DNA of 64,000 nt from an uncultured Parabacteroides sp. (GTDB lineage: Bacteria > Bacteroidota > Bacteroidia > Bacteroidales > Tannerellaceae). Numbering within the stretch: the stretch's first letter is position 1; every line of letters starts with the position of its first letter. The notes under the pieces are model-generated. The model made no database searches, was not told the DNA's origin, and was given only the letters and a program-made list of their open reading frames with translations. This document shows positions 34,464-42,201 of this stretch, in pieces. The stretch is taken from contig NZ_CAJJWO010000020.1 of the NCBI RefSeq assembly GCF_905196875.1, positions 13,604-77,603 of the forward strand, read 5' to 3'. The position numbers and the translations under genes were made by a program.

Positions 34464-37400
34464 TCAGGATTTAATTTCTGTTTTAGTTTTATCAGATTTA
34501 TCCAGCCACTTTTCCTGAATGGTTTGCATCCATTCGTAGAAGCTCGGGATGAAAGCGGTGGCAAAGATCGTATTGATTGCCATACCGAATACAACGGCTG
34601 CACCCAGTGAAACACGGCTGGCGGCTCCGGCTCCGGTAGCGAACAGCAATGGCATAACACCCAAAACGAAAGCAAACGAGGTCATCAGGATCGGGCGTAA
34701 GCGGACGTGTCCGGCTTCGAGAGCCGATTCGCGGATGGAATTACCGGCGGTACGGTAGTCGCGGGCAAACTCGACGATCAGGATACCGTTCTTTGCGGAG
34801 AGGGCTATCAATAGAATAATACCGATCTGGGTGTAGACGCTGACAGGTACGCCCATAATGAAACAACCCAGAATAGCACCCAGCAACGCGATCGGTAATC
34901 CCAGGATGGCCGCCAGCGGGCTTGTCCAACTTTCGTACTGCGCCGAAAGTACGAGGAAGGCAACCAATAATGCCATACCGAAGATAAGAATCGTAGTCGA
35001 TCCGGCTTTCGTTTCCTGATAGGCAACGGAGGTCCATTCGTAACCGAAGTTATCGCCCAGTTGTTCCTGTATAAGTTCTTCCATGGCCTGTATGGCCTCT
35101 CCGGAGCTGTATTTCGGGTTGGCGATACAGGTGATGGAGGCGGAGGAATACATATTATATAGGTTGATCTGATCCAATCCCAATTGTTGTACGGCTTCTG
35201 TAAAGGCGGAGAAAGGAACCATTTTGCCGGCACTGTTCTCCAGGCTTAACCGCATAACGTCGTCGATCACTTTCTGGGCCTGTCCGCTGGCTTCGATCTT
35301 CACCTGGTAGATACGTCCGAACTCGACAAAGTCATTTACATAAGCGGCTCCCATATAATAACTCAACGTCGAGAAAACATCGCTCAATTGTAATCCCAGC
35401 AACTGTACTTTATCGCGGTCTATGTTCAGTCGGTATTGCGGCACATTGGCCTGATACATACTGGATAGATTCAGGAGCTGTGGCTTGGTATGATAGGTTT
35501 CCAGCAACGTCTCGATGGCATGCTGCATTTCGGTCGGTCCCAGGTTCTTGCGGTCTTCCAGTTGCAGTTGCAAGCCACCGGAAGCACCCAGGCCAGGGAT
35601 AGCAGGAGGGACCAGGGCGAATATCTGCGCTTCCTGGATACCGTAGGCTTCCCGGTTGAAGCGGGTAACGACATCTTGTGCCGTATGGCCTTTTCCTTTT
35701 CTCTCTTTCCAGTTTTTCAGTACGACAAAATAGGTTCCGGCATTCGATAATTCGCCGCCTCCCATCACGGAGAAACCGCTGATGCCCATATAGGTTTTGA
35801 CTTCCGGATAACTATCGAGTATTTTGTTGATCTTCCGGCTCACTTCCTGTGTACGGGGCAGACTGGCTGCCGGAGGCAACTGGGTTGAAACCAGGAAGTA
35901 ACCGTCATCTTCTTCCGGAATGAATGTAGACGGCCAGCGCATGAACAGAATAGCTGCTGCGGCTGAGACGATCAGGAAGATAACCAGTGTGACGATCTGA
36001 TGTTTCAGCATGCGGTCGACCACATCGTCGTAAACCTTTTGTGTCTTGTCATATACTTTATTGAATGCTTTGAATACGAAAAACGTAGGATCTTTGGTGA
36101 CTTGCAGGAACAAGGCGCAGAGAGCCGGTGTCAATGTCAGTGAGTTGATACCGCTCAATACGGTTGCGGCTGCGATGGTCAGAGCGAATTGTTTGTAAAG
36201 CTGCCCGGAGATACCGCCTATAAAGGTTGTCGGGATGAATACCGCCAATAAGACTAATACGACACCGACGATCGGTCCGACAATCTCGCCCATCGCTTTG
36301 GTCACTGCTTCGCGTGCCGTATATTTCCCCGTGTCCATGTATCGCGACGAGTTCTCGACGACTACGATCGCATCATCCACCACAATAGCAATAGCCAGGA
36401 TCAACCCGAACAATGTCAGGGTGTTGACCGAGAATCCCAGCGCCCCCATTACAGCCAGTGTTCCTATCAATGAAACAGGGATAGTGAGGCAAGGAATAAT
36501 CACTGCCCGGAAGTTTTGGAGGAACAGGAAGATAACCAGGACGACCAATGCGGTTGTCTCCAGGAAGGTTACTAATACTTCGTCGATGGAGGCGTTTATG
36601 ACTTCCGTCGTGTCGAGTGTTACATTATACTCAACACCTTGCGGCAGGGTGGCGGCTATTTCTTCCATTTTCGCCCGTACGGCTTTGGATACTTCCAGCG
36701 AGTTGGAGCCCGGTAACTGGTAGATGGCAATCGCTGCCGCCTGTTGTCCTTTTAGTTGGGAGGTCACATTGTAAGAGGAACTGCCCAACTCAATGCTGGC
36801 GATATCTTTCAGGCGGAGTATTTTGCCGCCCTGTTCGGTCCGTATGATGATATTTCCGAACTCTTCCGGAGTGGTCAGGCGACCTTTTACCGTCAGGGTA
36901 TATTGATAAGGATTGTTTGCCTGAGCGATCGGTTGGCCGACATAACCGGCGGATACCTGCCTGTTCTGTGTAGAGATGGCCTGAAAGACCATATCGGGCG
37001 TCAGGTTACGGATACGCATGACTTCGGGATCGAGCCAGATACGCATACTGTAACTGCCGGCTCCCATGACACTGACCGAACCGACTCCCGGCAGGCGGGC
37101 CAGCTGGTCGGTCAGGTTCAGGCTGGCATAGTTACTCAGGTAGAGCCCGTCATAGAGGGGGTCTTTAGAGGTCAGTGAAAGCATCATCACAATGTTCGAC
37201 GATTGTTTGCGGGTCGTGATACCTTGTACGATCACGGCTTCCGGAAGGCTGCTTTGCGCGATGCTGACACGGTTCTGTACCATGACGGTCGCCATGTCGA
37301 TATCCGTACCGACTGCGAATGTGATGGTCAGTGAATAGGCTCCTGAACTGGAGGAATTGGAACTCATATAGAGCATTCCGTCCACCCCGTTCACCTGTTG

Positions 37401-37598
37401 TTCGATCGGTAACCCGACGGTCTGTGAGACCGTTTGTGCATCCGCCCCCGGATAAACAGCCGAGACCTGTACGGTAGGCGGTGTGATATCCGGATATTGG
37501 GCGATGGGTAATACGTTGAGTGTGACCAATCCCGCTACCACAATAATCAGGGCAAGAACGGTGGCAAAGATCGGTCTGTTTATAAAGAATTTTACCAT
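34464..37598 (-). CDS. RND multidrug efflux permease, AcrB/MexB type
   Basis: Inner-membrane, proton-driven pump of a tripartite efflux system. The 1044-residue protein has the HAE1 family length and layout: two sets of six membrane helices and two large periplasmic loops. The proton-relay Asp pair is in AIAIVVDDAIVVVENSSRYM, and the matching second-half segment is ALSAKNGILIVEFARDY. The N-terminus MVKFFINRPIFATVLALII is standard. It starts 7 nt after the adaptor stop and is the last gene of an OMF-adaptor-permease operon. The substrate range is not predictable. Confidence 0.95.
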   Translation of the reverse strand: MVKFFINRPIFATVLALIIVVAGLVTLNVLPIAQYPDITPPTVQVSAVYPGADAQTVSQTVGLPIEQQVNGVDGMLYMSSNSSSSGAYSLTITFAVGTDIDMATVMVQNRVSIAQSSLPEAVIVQGITTRKQSSNIVMMLSLTSKDPLYDGLYLSNYASLNLTDQLARLPGVGSVSVMGAGSYSMRIWLDPEVMRIRNLTPDMVFQAISTQNRQVSAGYVGQPIAQANNPYQYTLTVKGRLTTPEEFGNIIIRTEQGGKILRLKDIASIELGSSSYNVTSQLKGQQAAAIAIYQLPGSNSLEVSKAVRAKMEEIAATLPQGVEYNVTLDTTEVINASIDEVLVTFLETTALVVLVIFLFLQNFRAVIIPCLTIPVSLIGTLAVMGALGFSVNTLTLFGLILAIAIVVDDAIVVVENSSRYMDTGKYTAREAVTKAMGEIVGPIVGVVLVLLAVFIPTTFIGGISGQLYKQFALTIAAATVLSGINSLTLTPALCALFLQVTKDPTFFVFKAFNKVYDKTQKVYDDVVDRMLKHQIVTLVIFLIVSAAAAILFMRWPSTFIPEEDDGYFLVSTQLPPAASLPRTQEVSRKINKILDSYPEVKTYMGISGFSVMGGGELSNAGTYFVVLKNWKERKGKGHTAQDVVTRFNREAYGIQEAQIFALVPPAIPGLGASGGLQLQLEDRKNLGPTEMQHAIETLLETYHTKPQLLNLSSMYQANVPQYRLNIDRDKVQLLGLQLSDVFSTLSYYMGAAYVNDFVEFGRIYQVKIEASGQAQKVIDDVMRLSLENSAGKMVPFSAFTEAVQQLGLDQINLYNMYSSASITCIANPKYSSGEAIQAMEELIQEQLGDNFGYEWTSVAYQETKAGSTTILIFGMALLVAFLVLSAQYESWTSPLAAILGLPIALLGAILGCFIMGVPVSVYTQIGIILLIALSAKNGILIVEFARDYRTAGNSIRESALEAGHVRLRPILMTSFAFVLGVMPLLFATGAGAASRVSLGAAVVFGMAINTIFATAFIPSFYEWMQTIQEKWLDKSDKTKTEIKS

Positions 37599-37605
37599 GG
37601 CGCTC

Positions 37606-38721
37606 TTATTTTATGGGGGTAATACTCATTCCGTCCCTAACTTTCAATAAAGCGGTGGTGACGTAACGTTCGTTCGGTTCGATCCCGCTGATGACCTGCC
37701 GCAGCGTGTCGTCCACCAGTTGCCCCGGTTCTATATGGCGGTATCGTACGATATTGGAATCATTGACGATATAAAGATATTTTCCCAGCTGGTCGGTACC
37801 GATAGAGGCATCGCGCACCAGGACGGCGTCTTTCTTCTCGCTGTAAGGGAGGGTGATGGTGACGTATAATCCGCTTTTCAGTTCCCCGTCTTTGTTATCG
37901 AGATTGGCGCGGACATTCAGTGTCCCGGTCGAGAGGTCTACGTTGGGAGAAAGGTAATCCAGCCGGCCTGTGTAGTTCTGCCGTCCGTTATCTCCCAGGT
38001 GTACGGAGATTGTTTCGGGCAGCCGGACGGTGGAGTCGTTCCGGGCGGCTGTGATCATTATCTTCATAAACTGATTATCTTCGATGTTGAAGTTTACGAA
38101 CATCAGGTCGTCTTTATATAAAGTTGCCAGCGTGACAGGTTGGGCCGCTCCGTTTATATAGTTGCCGATATCGTAACTGGCGCGGGTGATCCGTCCGTCG
38201 AACGGGGCGCGGATATAGCAATATCCCAGGTTGGTCCGGGCGGTATTCAGTTCGGCTTCCGAATTATGTACGGAGGCTTCCATCTCGGCTACGGTCGATT
38301 GGGCCTGAAGAACCTGGATCTGGCTGACGGCCCCGCTTTTAGCTGCTTCTTTCATTCGCTCGTAATTACTCTGTGCATAGTCCAGTTGGGCTTTAGAAGT
38401 TTTCAGTGCAGCTTCTGCCTGGGTTACATTATCTTTATAGGTATCCGGTTCGATCACGAAGATGAGGTCTCCTTTCCGGACTTTACTGCCTGCTTTGAGG
38501 TGTGAAGTCTGAAGGTATCCGTTTACGCGTGCTACGAGGTTGACGGTCAGCTCGGAGCTTAAATAACCCGGATAATCTTTAGTCAATGTAATATCTTTAA
38601 TCTCCGGCGTTGTTACGCTGATGGACGGGGCAGGCATTTCTGTCGGCTGCTTTTTCCCTTTGCAGGATGCCAGCAGAAGGAGAGACAGGGAGACTAGGGC
38701 GATTTTAGTTGTTGTATTCAT
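37606..38721 (-). CDS. RND efflux periplasmic adaptor (MFP)
   Basis: Lipid-anchored adaptor that links the RND pump to its outer-membrane channel. With the start at 38721 the product is 371 residues, with a lipoprotein signal ending LLLASC (Cys20). The order is a lipoyl half (LVARVNGYLQTSHLKAGSKVRKGDLIFVIEP), a coiled-coil hairpin (about 100-170), the second lipoyl half (YIRAPFDGRITR) and beta-barrel domains. A longer ORF start at 38817 would run through the 22-bp repeat array and lacks a sensible signal peptide, so it is rejected. Confidence 0.93.
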   Translation of the reverse strand: MNTTTKIALVSLSLLLLASCKGKKQPTEMPAPSISVTTPEIKDITLTKDYPGYLSSELTVNLVARVNGYLQTSHLKAGSKVRKGDLIFVIEPDTYKDNVTQAEAALKTSKAQLDYAQSNYERMKEAAKSGAVSQIQVLQAQSTVAEMEASVHNSEAELNTARTNLGYCYIRAPFDGRITRASYDIGNYINGAAQPVTLATLYKDDLMFVNFNIEDNQFMKIMITAARNDSTVRLPETISVHLGDNGRQNYTGRLDYLSPNVDLSTGTLNVRANLDNKDGELKSGLYVTITLPYSEKKDAVLVRDASIGTDQLGKYLYIVNDSNIVRYRHIEPGQLVDDTLRQVISGIEPNERYVTTALLKVRDGMSITPIK

Positions 38722-38789
38722 ATTTATAATTATTAGTTTTGTGGATGATCTCTTCATCCCGGCGTTATTGGATAACTGACTCTGTGTTT

Positions 38790-38877
38790 TGCCATACCTA
38801 TGGCAGAACTCTGCCAAGCCTGTGGCAAGAATCTGCCAAGCTAGTGGCAGGACTCTGCTATGCCTGTGGCAAAATCA
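38790..38877. repeat. Four tandem 22-bp repeats with alternating dyads
   Basis: Four units of exactly 22 bp (starting 38790, 38812, 38834, 38856), each built as TGCCA, six bases, TGGCA, six bases. Half-sites therefore alternate in direction every 11 bp, giving eight half-sites. The linkers are also symmetric: GGCAGA, AC, TCTGCC forms a further palindrome in the first junction. The array begins 17 nt after the OMF stop and lies 69 nt before the adaptor gene, within the efflux operon. Confidence 0.85.
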
Positions 38878-38893
38878 TTTGATGCAGGATCAA

Positions 38894-40294
38894 TCAATCA
38901 CTACTCCAGCCTCCGCCGAGTGCCTGATATAGCATTATCAGGTTGAGCAGCGAGGAGCCTTTCGCTTGTGTCAGTTGATTCTCGTAGGAGAGTAGGGAGC
39001 GTTGCGCGTCCAGCACGTTCTGGAAAGGCGTCAGTCCCTGTTTATAGAGGTCGAGTGACAGGTCGAGCGTCTGCTGTCCCTGGTTGACTACTTCGCGGAG
39101 GGCGACGATCTGTTTGACCGAGTTCTTATAGGCATTCATTGCATTGTCGACTTCCTGTACGGAGGTGAGCACCGTCTGGTTGAATTGGCGTATCGTCTCA
39201 TCCAGTTGTGCTTTGGCAAGCCGGGTGGATTGTGCCAGTTTCCCTCCCTGAAAGAAATTCCAGGAGATAGCCGGAGCGATCTCGTAAGTCAGGCTGTTGT
39301 GATTAGCAATCTTATCGATATCATGCGATGCAAACCCTATCGAACCTTTGACAAAGACCTGAGGCCACCAGTCGGATTTAGATGCTCCCAAAGTGGCAGC
39401 CTGTGCATTTACCTGGCGTTCGGCAGAACGGATATCCGGCCGGCGGAGAAGCAGATTGGCAGGGATACCGATGCCGACCGTCTCGATGTAATTGGGCAAT
39501 GGCCGAGGTGTATCCATCAGATGTTTTACATCCTGGGGATATAATCCCATCAATACAGCGAGCGAATTGGTATATTGGATAATGCCTGCTTCCAGTGCCG
39601 GCAATGACGCTTTGGTACTGTAATAGACCGATTGCGCCTGTGCCACATCCAGCTTGGAAACAAGCCCGGTTTCGTATCTTTTCTTTGTGATCTCTACGAC
39701 GGCTTGCTGAGACAGGCAGTTTTGTGTCACTACTTCCATTTCCTGCTGCATCTCCCTCAGATTGATATAAGCCGTAGCCACCTGGGCACAAAGGGAAACC
39801 ATCACGGCATTATACTCTTCTTTCGACGCTGCAAAGTTTTCTTTTTGTGCTTTCACCCGGTTACGGATACTACCGAATACATCTATTTCCCAGCTCATGG
39901 AGAGTGTCGCATCGGCATATTGGGTCGTCGTCTGTGGCAGGCTGCTGGTGTTGCCGCTGGTCTGCTGTCGGTTCCATCCGGCAGAAAGTCCGAGGGTAGG
40001 TGCGTAGCTACCTTGCTGTATACGAAGATTGGCTTTCGCCATAGCGATACGATCGGCCGCCATTTGCACAGAATAGTTCTGTTTCACGGCTACGTCGATC
40101 AGGGAGTCCAATACCGGATCATTAAAGTTTCTCCACCAGTTATCTTCAACGGGGAGAGTCTGTTGGAAATTACTGTCGTTCTCCTGCCACGCCTCCGGCA
40201 ATGCGTGATCGAGGTACTTATGCTCCGTCTGTGCCACTAGCGTCATTGGGAAAAAAAGACAGAGCATAGCATAACACCATGTACTTATGTGCAT
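38894..40294 (-). CDS. Outer-membrane efflux channel, TolC/NodT type
   Basis: Channel component of the RND efflux system. The 466-residue protein has a signal peptide (about 1-21, ending LVAQ), then the two outer-membrane-factor repeats. Visible elements are NWWRNFNDPVLDSLIDVAVKQN, LSMSWEIDVFGSIRNRVKAQ, LLRRPDIRSAERQVNAQAA and LDLYKQGLTPFQNVLDAQRSLLS. There is no lipobox, unlike many NodT members. It is the first gene of the operon; the adaptor gene starts 172 nt downstream, an unusually long gap filled by the repeat array. No clear -7 motif was found upstream. Confidence 0.93.
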   Translation of the reverse strand: MHISTWCYAMLCLFFPMTLVAQTEHKYLDHALPEAWQENDSNFQQTLPVEDNWWRNFNDPVLDSLIDVAVKQNYSVQMAADRIAMAKANLRIQQGSYAPTLGLSAGWNRQQTSGNTSSLPQTTTQYADATLSMSWEIDVFGSIRNRVKAQKENFAASKEEYNAVMVSLCAQVATAYINLREMQQEMEVVTQNCLSQQAVVEITKKRYETGLVSKLDVAQAQSVYYSTKASLPALEAGIIQYTNSLAVLMGLYPQDVKHLMDTPRPLPNYIETVGIGIPANLLLRRPDIRSAERQVNAQAATLGASKSDWWPQVFVKGSIGFASHDIDKIANHNSLTYEIAPAISWNFFQGGKLAQSTRLAKAQLDETIRQFNQTVLTSVQEVDNAMNAYKNSVKQIVALREVVNQGQQTLDLSLDLYKQGLTPFQNVLDAQRSLLSYENQLTQAKGSSLLNLIMLYQALGGGWSSD

Positions 40295-40358
40295 AATTTT
40301 TTGTTTAGATTTAATTCATAACAGCAAAAGGAACGGATTGGTTTTAAATGAAATGGGT

Positions 40359-40366
40359 TATCTTTG
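40359..40366 (+). promoter_or_regulatory. Promoter for the FKBP isomerase gene
   Basis: TATCTTTG matches TAnnTTTG exactly, with TTG at 40338-40340 as a -33 candidate (18-nt spacer). The start codon at 40397 is 30 nt downstream. Confidence 0.6.
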
Positions 40367-40396
40367 CCGACAAAGTGAAATTAACAGGAAGGAAAT

Positions 40397-40804
40397 ATGG
40401 CCAAAAATAAGAAGGAAGAGTATAAAGAAAAGAATATTCAATTCCTGACGGAGATTGCTTTGCAGGAAGGCGTTGTAAAGTTACCGGGAGGTGTGTTGTA
40501 TAAAGTGGTGGAGCAGGGGACAGGAACTGTTTCTCCACAACCGAGCAGTGTCGTTTCCGTTCATTACCGGGGTACGTTGATCGATGGTCGTGAGTTCGAT
40601 AACTCCCGGCTGCGCAACTGCCCTGAGGCATTTCGCCTGAATCAGGTGATAGATGGATGGCAACAGGCTCTTCAACAAATGTATGTGGGAGATAAGTGGA
40701 TCATATATATTCCCTATACATTGGGATATGGTAATCGTCCGTCCGGTCCGATCCCTGCTTTTTCAACATTGATCTTCGAGGTGGAATTGCTGGGTATATC
40801 TTAG
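40397..40804 (+). CDS. FKBP-type peptidyl-prolyl isomerase
   Basis: A 135-residue FKBP-domain protein that isomerises Xaa-Pro bonds. No signal peptide is seen, so it is probably cytoplasmic. The domain is nearly complete: VVSVHYRGTLIDGREFDNS, IDGWQQALQQMYVGDKWIIYIPYTLGYG and IPAFSTLIFEVELLGI, with the active-site Tyr, Asp, Trp and Phe positions recognisable. The basic N-terminus (MAKNKKEEYKEKN) lacks the dimerisation domain of longer FkpA-type proteins. It has its own promoter motif and is followed directly by a hairpin. Confidence 0.93.
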   Translation: MAKNKKEEYKEKNIQFLTEIALQEGVVKLPGGVLYKVVEQGTGTVSPQPSSVVSVHYRGTLIDGREFDNSRLRNCPEAFRLNQVIDGWQQALQQMYVGDKWIIYIPYTLGYGNRPSGPIPAFSTLIFEVELLGIS

Positions 40805-40832
40805 TTACCGCCGTAACAGCTACGGCGGTAAC
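40804..40832. terminator. Perfect hairpin between convergent genes
   Basis: GTTACCGCCGTA and TACGGCGGTAAC form a perfect 12-bp stem with a 5-nt loop (ACAGC), beginning at the last base of the FKBP stop codon. There is no clear T-run on either side, so termination is likely but not certain. Confidence 0.55.
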
Positions 40833-40849
40833 AAGAATTCATCGATCTG

Positions 40850-41935
40850 TCATTTCAGATAGTTGTTGAAGAATATTTCTATCTTGTCGAAAGGGATTAT
40901 ATCCATACGGTCGTATAAATCTACATGACTTGCTCCGGGGATAATCATTAGTTCTTTATTGTCGCCCTGTAACTTTTTGAAAGCATCTTCGCTGAAATAG
41001 CGAGAGTGAGCTTTCTCTCCATGCATTACAAGTACGGCACTGCGGATCTCATCGCTGTATGAAAGCAGCGGCATGTTGATGAACGACAAAGCCGATGTTT
41101 TGTTCCAGCCATTATTCGAGTTGAGTGAACGGGGATGATAACCGCGTTCGGTCTTGTAGTAGTCGTAGTAGTCCTTCACAAACTGCGGAGCATCGGCGGG
41201 TAGCGGATCGATTACACCACCGGCTAGTGCATACGTACCGTTCTTTGCATCTTCCGTCCGCTGAGCGTTGAGTTGTTTGCGGAGTTCGTAACGGGCATCG
41301 GCATCCATCGAGTCGAAATAACCGTTGGCATTGACGCGACTCATGTCGTACATCGTCGAAGTTACCGTTGCTTTGATGCGGGTATCGATGGCCGCCGCAT
41401 TAAGGGCTAAGCCACCCCAGCCACAAATTCCGAGGATACCGATACGCTCGGGATCGACGTCGTCGCGTGTCGAGAGGTAATCGACTGCTGCACTGAAATC
41501 CTCGGTATTGATGTCGGGAGAAGCTACATATCGGGGTTCACCTCCACTCTCACCTGTGTATGAAGGATCGAAAGCGATGGTCAGGAATCCACGCTCGGCA
41601 AGCGTCTGTGCATAAAGACCCGACGACTGTTCCTTTACTGCACCGAACGGGCCTGAGACAGCGATGGCAGCTAGTTTGCCGCCTGCGTTTTTCGGTACAT
41701 ACAAATCTGCTGTAAGCGTAATGCCGTAGCGGTTGCGGAAGGATACTTTACTGTGATTTACCTTGTTGCTTTGTGGGAATACTTTGTCCCATACCTGCGT
41801 TAAATTCTGATTTTCGTTCATCGTTATATCTGTATTAAAATTGTTACTTGCTGTTTCGGATGCATCCATTGTTGCAACAATACAAAAGCATGCGGCCATT
41901 GCTATGCGTAGTTTCCTGAATGAATTTCTTGCCAT
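40850..41935 (-). CDS. Alpha/beta hydrolase, dienelactone-hydrolase-like
   Basis: A 361-residue alpha/beta hydrolase with a signal-like N-terminus (IAMAACFCIVATMDASE). The nucleophile elbow reads ILGICGWGGLAL, so Cys replaces the usual Ser, as in dienelactone hydrolases. The likely acid is near VLVMHGEKAHSRY and the His is in PGASHVDLYD. The substrate is unknown. The start is placed at 41935 (MARNSFRKL), because an exact -7 motif at 41985-41992 would put the transcription start at or near the ATG at 41980. Confidence 0.8.
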   Translation of the reverse strand: MARNSFRKLRIAMAACFCIVATMDASETASNNFNTDITMNENQNLTQVWDKVFPQSNKVNHSKVSFRNRYGITLTADLYVPKNAGGKLAAIAVSGPFGAVKEQSSGLYAQTLAERGFLTIAFDPSYTGESGGEPRYVASPDINTEDFSAAVDYLSTRDDVDPERIGILGICGWGGLALNAAAIDTRIKATVTSTMYDMSRVNANGYFDSMDADARYELRKQLNAQRTEDAKNGTYALAGGVIDPLPADAPQFVKDYYDYYKTERGYHPRSLNSNNGWNKTSALSFINMPLLSYSDEIRSAVLVMHGEKAHSRYFSEDAFKKLQGDNKELMIIPGASHVDLYDRMDIIPFDKIEIFFNNYLK

Positions 41936-41984
41936 ACTTTTAATGTTTAATTGTGTAAAGTCATTCTTTATAAGTTTCATGTTA

Positions 41985-41992
41985 CAAAATTA
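41985..41992 (-). promoter_or_regulatory. -7 promoter element for the hydrolase gene
   Basis: On the minus strand the sequence is TAATTTTG, an exact TAnnTTTG match, only 4 nt before the ATG at 41980. This favours the downstream ATG at 41935 as the true start. No -33 TTTG at the usual spacing. Confidence 0.5.
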
Positions 41993-42126
41993 AAGGATTA
42001 AAGCAAGCAGCTTTGTACCAAAATCAATGATAGATTTACCCGATTTACGGATTTATTACATCTAGCGAATACAGAGGGTGAACTGGTGGAGAATAGTAGT
42101 AGAAAAGGAGTAAATACCGGTAAAAA

Positions 42127-42164
42127 GAAAAAGTACGGAGTAAAGTCTTACCCCGTACTTTTTT
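42127..42164 (-). terminator. Terminator of the malic enzyme gene
   Basis: AAGTACGG (42131-42138) pairs with CCGTACTT (42153-42160), extended by A-rich and T-rich flanks that give a T-run on either strand. It lies 38 nt past the stop of the minus-strand malic enzyme gene. Confidence 0.75.
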
Positions 42165-42201
42165 ATGTTTTAGTAAAATAGAGACCTATTCTTACAATTA
42201 T

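Noticed and set aside
38722..38817. N-terminal extension of the RND adaptor
   Set aside because: It is encoded by the repeat array and would bury the lipoprotein signal.
38790..38877. Possible CRISPR array
   Set aside because: The repeats are contiguous 22-bp units without unique spacers, and no cas gene is present; the same holds for 55919-56006.
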